A stretch of 64,000 nucleotides of DNA, taken from NCBI RefSeq assembly GCF_009741265.1, contig NZ_WOWL01000001.1, positions 1,674,001-1,738,000 on the forward strand, written 5' to 3'. Position 1 is the stretch's first letter; every line of letters starts with the position of its first letter. Source of the stretch: Pseudarthrobacter sp. GA104. GTDB lineage: Bacteria > Actinomycetota > Actinomycetes > Actinomycetales > Micrococcaceae. Below are positions 59,554 through 64,000 of the stretch, in pieces. The position numbers and the translations under genes were made by a program. The notes beneath the pieces are model-generated. The model saw only the letters and a program-made list of their open reading frames with translations. It was not told the origin of the DNA and made no database searches.

Positions 59554-61185
59554 ATGCCCACAGACCGAAGCACGACAGACTCTTCCGCAGGCGTCAACAG
59601 CGCCTCTGGAACCAACCCAGCTACACCCCCTGGCGCCCCGTCGTCGGCTCTTACCAAAAGCCCGCGCAAGCCTAAGCTGCTCGCGCGGCGCCGGCTCAAG
59701 GAATCGGACGTCAACGTCGTCAACCAGCCCATGCTGAAGAAAGCCCTCGGCGGCACCATCGTGGGCAACACCATGGAATGGTACGACGTCGGCGTGTTCG
59801 GCTACCTCATCACCACCATGGGTCCGGTCTTCCTGCCGGAGTCGGACCCCACCACCCAGACGCTGTTCCTGCTTGGCACCTTCGCCGCCACGTTCATTGC
59901 CCGCCCCCTGGGCGGCGTGATCTTCGGCTGGATGGGCGACAAGATGGGCCGGCAGAAGATCCTCGCCGCCACGCTGATGCTGATGGCAGCGAGCACGTTC
60001 GCCATCGGCCTCCTGCCCGGCTACGCCCAGATCGGGCTGTGGGCCGCAGGCCTGCTGGTGCTGCTGAAGATCGTCCAAGGCTTCTCCACCGGCGGTGAAT
60101 ACGCCGGTGCCACCACCTTCGTCAGCGAATACGCCCCGGACAAGCGCCGCGGGTTCTTCGCCAGCTTCCTGGACCTGGGCAGCTACATGGGCTTCGCCAT
60201 CGGGGCCGCCCTGGTCTCGGTCCTGCAGCTGACGCTCGGCCAGGCAGCCATGGAGGAGTGGGGCTGGCGTATTCCGTTCCTGGTGGCCGGGCCCCTGGGC
60301 CTGATCGCGGTCTACTTCCGGAGCAAGATCGAGGAGTCCCCCCAGTTCCAGGCCACCCTGGATGCCCAGGAGGATCTCGCGAAGCATGCGGCGTCATCCG
60401 ACCAGGCAACGGCGAAGGGCCCGGTGGGCATCGTCAAGGCCTACTGGCGCTCCATCATTGTTGCCATGATCCTGGTGGCCGCAGCAAACACCGCCGGCTA
60501 CGCGCTGACGTCCTACATGCCCACCTACCTCACGGAGTCCAAGGGTTACGATCCGGTGCACGGCACCCTCCTGACCATCCCCGTGCTGGTGGTCATGAGC
60601 CTCTGCATTCCGCTGACCGGAAAGTTGTCGGACCGAATCGGCCGCCGGCCCGTCCTGTGGATCGGCGCAGTCAGCACAGTGGTCCTGGCCACTCCGGCTT
60701 TCCTGCTGATCGGCATCGGCGAGATCTGGTCCACCCTGGCCGGCCTGGCGCTGATCGCATTCCCTGTGACGTTCTACGTCGCCAACCTGGCCTCCGCCCT
60801 CCCGGCGCAGTTCCCCACCTCCAGCCGGTACGGGGCGATGGGCATCGCGTACAACTTCTCGGTGGCCATTTTCGGCGGCACCACTCCGTTCATCGTGGCA
60901 GCCCTCATCAGCGCCACAGGCAACGACATGATGCCCGCGTACTACCTGATGGGAACCTCCCTGGTGGGTGCCGTGGCCATCTACTTCCTCAAGGAGTCGG
61001 CCCAGCGCCCGCTGCCCGGGTCCATGCCCAGCGTGGATACCCAGGCCGAGGCACGCGAACTGGTTGCCACGCAGGACGAGAACCCGCTGCTCAACCTGGA
61101 CGAACTCCCGTTCGAGACCCAGGACATCACCGATGCGCGCGACGCCGATGCACGCGAGGCCGACAAGGTTCCTGCCGGCGCCTAG
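59554..61185 (+). CDS. MFS transporter, metabolite:H+ symporter (ProP-like)
   Basis: A 543-aa MHS-family transporter with 12 predicted spans: GGTIVGNTMEWYDVGVFGYL near 70-90, GDKMGRQKIL and RIVQGFSTGGEYAGATTF-like span 4. It has a ~60-residue hydrophilic N-terminus and an acidic C-terminal tail of ~40 residues. Proline/betaine or organic-acid import is likely. The ATG at 59554 has AGGAG nine bases upstream; an ATG eight codons earlier has none. It ends at a strong hairpin. Confidence 0.9.
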   Translation: MPTDRSTTDSSAGVNSASGTNPATPPGAPSSALTKSPRKPKLLARRRLKESDVNVVNQPMLKKALGGTIVGNTMEWYDVGVFGYLITTMGPVFLPESDPTTQTLFLLGTFAATFIARPLGGVIFGWMGDKMGRQKILAATLMLMAASTFAIGLLPGYAQIGLWAAGLLVLLKIVQGFSTGGEYAGATTFVSEYAPDKRRGFFASFLDLGSYMGFAIGAALVSVLQLTLGQAAMEEWGWRIPFLVAGPLGLIAVYFRSKIEESPQFQATLDAQEDLAKHAASSDQATAKGPVGIVKAYWRSIIVAMILVAAANTAGYALTSYMPTYLTESKGYDPVHGTLLTIPVLVVMSLCIPLTGKLSDRIGRRPVLWIGAVSTVVLATPAFLLIGIGEIWSTLAGLALIAFPVTFYVANLASALPAQFPTSSRYGAMGIAYNFSVAIFGGTTPFIVAALISATGNDMMPAYYLMGTSLVGAVAIYFLKESAQRPLPGSMPSVDTQAEARELVATQDENPLLNLDELPFETQDITDARDADAREADKVPAGA

Positions 61186-61245
61186 TCGCACTCCGGCGGA
61201 ACCGGTCCTGCCGGTCCGGAGCCCCGTCTTGCGGCCCACGCCCAG

Positions 61246-61294
61246 AAGGCCCGCCCTCGTGTTTCCTTGGAGGAAGCACGAAGGGGCGGGCCTT
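61246..61294 (+). terminator. Terminator after the MHS gene
   Basis: AAGGCCCGCCC (61246-61256) pairs with GGGCGGGCCTT (61284-61294); the inner TCGTG-TTTCCTT / AGGAA-GCACGA part extends the stem. TT follows. Confidence 0.8.
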
Positions 61295-61411
61295 TGGCGT
61301 ACCGGCCGGAATGACGTTCCGAGTCCTGCGCCGGGCAGTGGAAATGACGGGCCCTACCCCACGGTGATAACTTCCAAAAGGCCGTACTGGAACAGCAAGA
61401 GGTGATGAGTC

Positions 61412-62521
61412 ATGGAACGCGTCCTCGTGCAGGTGCGCGCGCTCCATCGGCTGGAACCGGCCAACAATGACCATTTGGCGGCGTTGCGCGTTGCCCTCAG
61501 CGTTGCGGTTCCGTCACTCCTGCTCCTGGCCACAGGTCGTTCAGACCTCATGATTTATGCCGTCTTTGGCGCCCTGACCGGCATGTACGGGCGCTCAGAG
61601 CCGCACCAGCTCCGGCTCCGGCACCAGTCCCAGGCCACCGTCGTCCTGCTGGGCGGTGTGGCGGTGGGCGTGTTCCTGTCCGTCAACCATCTCCACTCGT
61701 GGTGGCTCGTGGGAGTGGAAGCCGTCCTCGCCGGCGTCGGATCCCTCTTCGCGGACCGCGTGCGGCTGAAGCCCAACGGACCGTTCTTTGGGATCCTCGC
61801 GCTGGGAGCCTGCGCCTCAGTGCCCACTGTGGTTCCGTGGCAGGTGGCCATGCTGATCGCCGCAGGGTCTGCCGCGTTCTCCATGCTGGTGGGCTTCGGC
61901 GGCTGGATCCGCCGCAGGTCCTGGCAGCCCGGCGCCGTCCGGGCTGCTCCGGCCCTGAGCCCCGCCGGGCACCGGGAGATGCTGGTGCATGCCTCCCGGT
62001 ACGTCCTGGCAGTGGGTGCGGCCGGCACTGTGGGCGTCCTGACGGGCAGCGGGCATCCGCACTGGGCCATGGCCGCGGCTGCGGTGCCGCTGGCCGGGGC
62101 CGACCTTCCGAGCAGCGTCCGGCGGGGCATCCACCGGATCGTGGGGACGTTCGTGGGACTGGGGGTCACCGCCGCCGCCATTCTTCCGGTGCCATGGTCC
62201 TTGGCGGGCCTGTTCCCGGGCCGGCAGGCCGTGGTGCTGGCGCTCCTGGTGATCCTCTTCCAGTTCACCACCGAGCTGTTCATGACCCGCCACTACGGCC
62301 TGGCCATGGTTTCCTTCACGCCGGTCATTTTGCTGATGACCCAGCTCGCAGCCCCCGCCGACCCGGCGGTCCTGATCCTGGAGCGCGCTGTGGAGACCAT
62401 GGTGGGGGCGCTGGTGGGAATCGGCGTGGTGGTGGCTGTCCGGCGGGCGGGGTCGCGCCCGCCGTCAGCATTACTCGGGTTTCCGTCCCTGTTTCGGCTT
62501 CCGCGGCGGCCCCGCCATTAG
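61412..62521 (+). CDS. FUSC-family membrane protein
   Basis: A 369-aa integral membrane protein of the aromatic-acid-exporter/FUSC group: two bundles of about five spans each (near 30-150 and 190-345), the second with HWAMAAAAVPLAGADLPSSV and RGIHRIVGTFVGLGVTAA. Relatives export aromatic acids or other small molecules. AAGAGGTG precedes the ATG. Its last 51 bases overlap the 3' end of the convergent SDR gene. Confidence 0.85.
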   Translation: MERVLVQVRALHRLEPANNDHLAALRVALSVAVPSLLLLATGRSDLMIYAVFGALTGMYGRSEPHQLRLRHQSQATVVLLGGVAVGVFLSVNHLHSWWLVGVEAVLAGVGSLFADRVRLKPNGPFFGILALGACASVPTVVPWQVAMLIAAGSAAFSMLVGFGGWIRRRSWQPGAVRAAPALSPAGHREMLVHASRYVLAVGAAGTVGVLTGSGHPHWAMAAAAVPLAGADLPSSVRRGIHRIVGTFVGLGVTAAAILPVPWSLAGLFPGRQAVVLALLVILFQFTTELFMTRHYGLAMVSFTPVILLMTQLAAPADPAVLILERAVETMVGALVGIGVVVAVRRAGSRPPSALLGFPSLFRLPRRPRH

Positions 62522-63277
62522 CTTTGCCGGCGCCACCCGGGCAACGGCCGCCACCACCTTGTACCTCTTGGAGGGGATGGACACCGCCTTGCCCCGGGCA
62601 TTGTCCGCCAGGCCTTCCCGCACCACCCGCTCGGCATGCAGCCAGGCCCAGGACGGCGCCACCGATTTGTCCATGCCCATCCGGTCGTGGAACTCCGTGT
62701 GGGTGAAGCCCGGGCACACCGCGGTGACCTTGATGCCCTGTTTGCCGTAGGCCAGGTTTGCCCAGCGGCTGAAACTCACCAGCCAGGCCTTCGCCGCGGA
62801 GTAGGTGCCCCGCGGCAGGAAAGCGGCGATGCTGGCCACGTTGATGATCCGGCCCTCGCCCCGCTCCAGCATGCCTTTGAGCGCGGCATGGGTAAGCTCC
62901 ATGGCGGTTTCCCCGTGCAGCTTGAGGTGTTTCTTCTCCTCCGAGATGTGGTTGTCCTCGAAGTTGTGCAGCAGGCCGATTCCGGCGTTGTTGACAAGGA
63001 TCCCCACCGGACGCCGCGCATCGGACAGGCGTTCGACGACGGCGGCCACGCCGGCGTCGTCCGTCAGGTCTGCGGGAAGCACCTCGGCAGTGGTTCCGTA
63101 GCGCCGTTCCAGGCCCGCCGCTGCTTCCTCGAGGCGGGCCCGGTTCCGCGCAACCAGCACCAGGTTGCAGCCCTGGGCGGCCAGCTGGCGCGCGAACTCG
63201 GACCCCAGCCCCGCGCTGGCCCCCGTGACGAGGGCTGTTGTCCCGGAAAGATCCTGCTGGGGGTGCGGCGTGGTCAT
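62471..63277 (-). CDS. Short-chain dehydrogenase/reductase
   Basis: A 268-aa classical SDR: VTGASAGLGSEFARQL cofactor motif, NNAGIGLL, INVASIAAF with catalytic Ser, TYSAAKAWL (Tyr-x3-Lys). The C-terminal basic tail (PKQGRKPE) is encoded in the overlap with the FUSC gene. The substrate is unknown; relatives act on long-chain or ketone substrates. Confidence 0.9.
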   Translation of the reverse strand: MTTPHPQQDLSGTTALVTGASAGLGSEFARQLAAQGCNLVLVARNRARLEEAAAGLERRYGTTAEVLPADLTDDAGVAAVVERLSDARRPVGILVNNAGIGLLHNFEDNHISEEKKHLKLHGETAMELTHAALKGMLERGEGRIINVASIAAFLPRGTYSAAKAWLVSFSRWANLAYGKQGIKVTAVCPGFTHTEFHDRMGMDKSVAPSWAWLHAERVVREGLADNARGKAVSIPSKRYKVVAAVARVAPAKLMAGPPRKPKQGRKPE

Positions 63278-63345
63278 GCTGCAAGCCTAGCGAGGCGCCG
63301 ATCTCCCGTCCCGGTCCACTGTCCGTGTGGTACCAGGCGTGGTCC

Positions 63346-64000
63346 TCAGGCGAACCTCGCCAGCGGATTGGCCAGGCGTCCTGCCATCTGCAGCCCGCCG
63401 GACGGGTCTGCCAGGTCCAGCATCTGCTGGTTGTTGCGCAGCTGCAGCCGGTTCAGGCAGGACAGCTCGAAGTCGGCGGCAAAGAGGTCATGCCGGGCGA
63501 ACTGGCCGGCAAGTTCCGGATGCTGCCCCTGGTAGTCCTTGACCGCAGCGGCGGCAATCCGCCAGAAGTCGTCCTGGCCCAGTCTTCCGTCCCCGTCCAG
63601 GAGCGCGGCCAGGAAACGGAAAATGCAGTCAAAGATGTCCGTGAAGACGGCCAGCACCTTCTGGCCGTCCGGGATCTCCGCCCGGATCCGGGATACATCC
63701 TCCGGCAGGTCCAGCCGGTCCCCCATCACCACGATTTCCTCGGCGATGTCCTTCATGACGGCCCTGACGGGTACGCCGTTTTCGAACACCAGGATCACGT
63801 TCTCGCCGTGCGGCATGAACGCCATCTCATACCGGAAGAGGCAATGAACCAGTGGAACCAGGTAGGCCTCGAAATACCGCCGCAGCCAGTCCCCTGCCGG
63901 CAGGCCGGAGCGCTCGATGAGCGCCGAAACCATGGGCCTGCCGCTCGCGTCAACGTGCAGGAGCGAGGCCATGGTGGCCAGCTGCTGCCCGTCCTGCAGC
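63346..64000 (-). CDS. NIS siderophore synthetase, C-terminal part
   Basis: The end of an IucA/IucC-family synthetase, open to the right edge of the window. Visible are MASLLHVDASGRPMVSAL, FEAYLVPLVHCLFRYEMAFM and PHGENVILVFENG, the conserved C-terminal half of NIS enzymes that join citrate or succinate with hydroxylated amines to make hydroxamate siderophores. The frame continues upstream of the Met at 63972, so that Met is not the start. The rest of the cluster lies outside. Confidence 0.9.
   Translation of the reverse strand, partial: LQDGQQLATMASLLHVDASGRPMVSALIERSGLPAGDWLRRYFEAYLVPLVHCLFRYEMAFMPHGENVILVFENGVPVRAVMKDIAEEIVVMGDRLDLPEDVSRIRAEIPDGQKVLAVFTDIFDCIFRFLAALLDGDGRLGQDDFWRIAAAAVKDYQGQHPELAGQFARHDLFAADFELSCLNRLQLRNNQQMLDLADPSGGLQMAGRLANPLARFA

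Overview
The window is high-GC actinobacterial DNA, most like an Arthrobacter/Pseudarthrobacter (Micrococcaceae) chromosome. This rests on gene content (Ku/LigD end joining, a DUF3618/holin/BrkB/CsbD stress block, a HxlR-qorB pair, the hut operon with an IclR regulator) and on palindromic intergenic repeats. I searched no database, so names come from motifs and family knowledge. No rRNA, tRNA, CRISPR array, insertion sequence or prophage was seen. About 67 genes are called, most packed into short operons with 1-4 nt overlaps (ATGA, GTGA, TAATG).

Layout. 1-3.5 kb: histidine degradation (hutH partial, hutU) with an IclR regulator and a likely operator. 3.6-8.3 kb: a DinB/HhH pair, an amino-acid permease, a quinone oxidoreductase divergent from its probable HxlR sensor, and a small conserved-looking protein. 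8.4-11.7 kb: hydroxybutyrate-type dehydrogenase, MHS transporter and divergent LysR regulator. 11.7-12.6 kb: a spermidine-synthase-fold protein. 12.7-22.6 kb: a nine-gene minus-strand operon with a complete ADP-D-glycero-D-manno-heptose route (gmhA, two hldE-type genes, gmhB) plus three glycosyltransferases, an SDR and an aldehyde dehydrogenase. This lipopolysaccharide-style pathway in a Gram-positive is the most striking part of the window. 22.7-30.2 kb: a SigB/SigF-type sigma factor, then a general-stress/envelope block that includes a frameshifted DUF3618 gene. 30.2-34.0 kb: dps followed by an acyl-CoA-dehydrogenase/PIG-L-methyltransferase/GT2 set that looks like an uncharacterised glycolipid pathway.

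34-48.5 kb holds mixed housekeeping: O-methyltransferase, thiamine-binding protein, TetR, AzlCD, GDPD, DUF445, PxpA, EcsC, an MFS exporter, a GH65 phosphorylase with beta-phosphoglucomutase, and an esterase. 49.2-53.5 kb is the fructose PTS operon (regulator, fruK, fruA, HPr). 53.6-58.6 kb has a SRPBCC protein, a methyltransferase and divergent ku/ligD. 58.8-64 kb has a second MHS transporter, a FUSC protein, an SDR and the start-truncated end of a siderophore synthetase.

Non-coding signals are unusually informative. A 58-nt palindrome family occurs twice, with the same length, a conserved loop and compensatory changes; one copy encodes the last residues of two convergent proteins. Two other palindromic repeat families lie between convergent genes. 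A TAAGYANNCTTA element sits 50-125 nt upstream of several stress-type genes and is usually followed by a -10-like hexamer.
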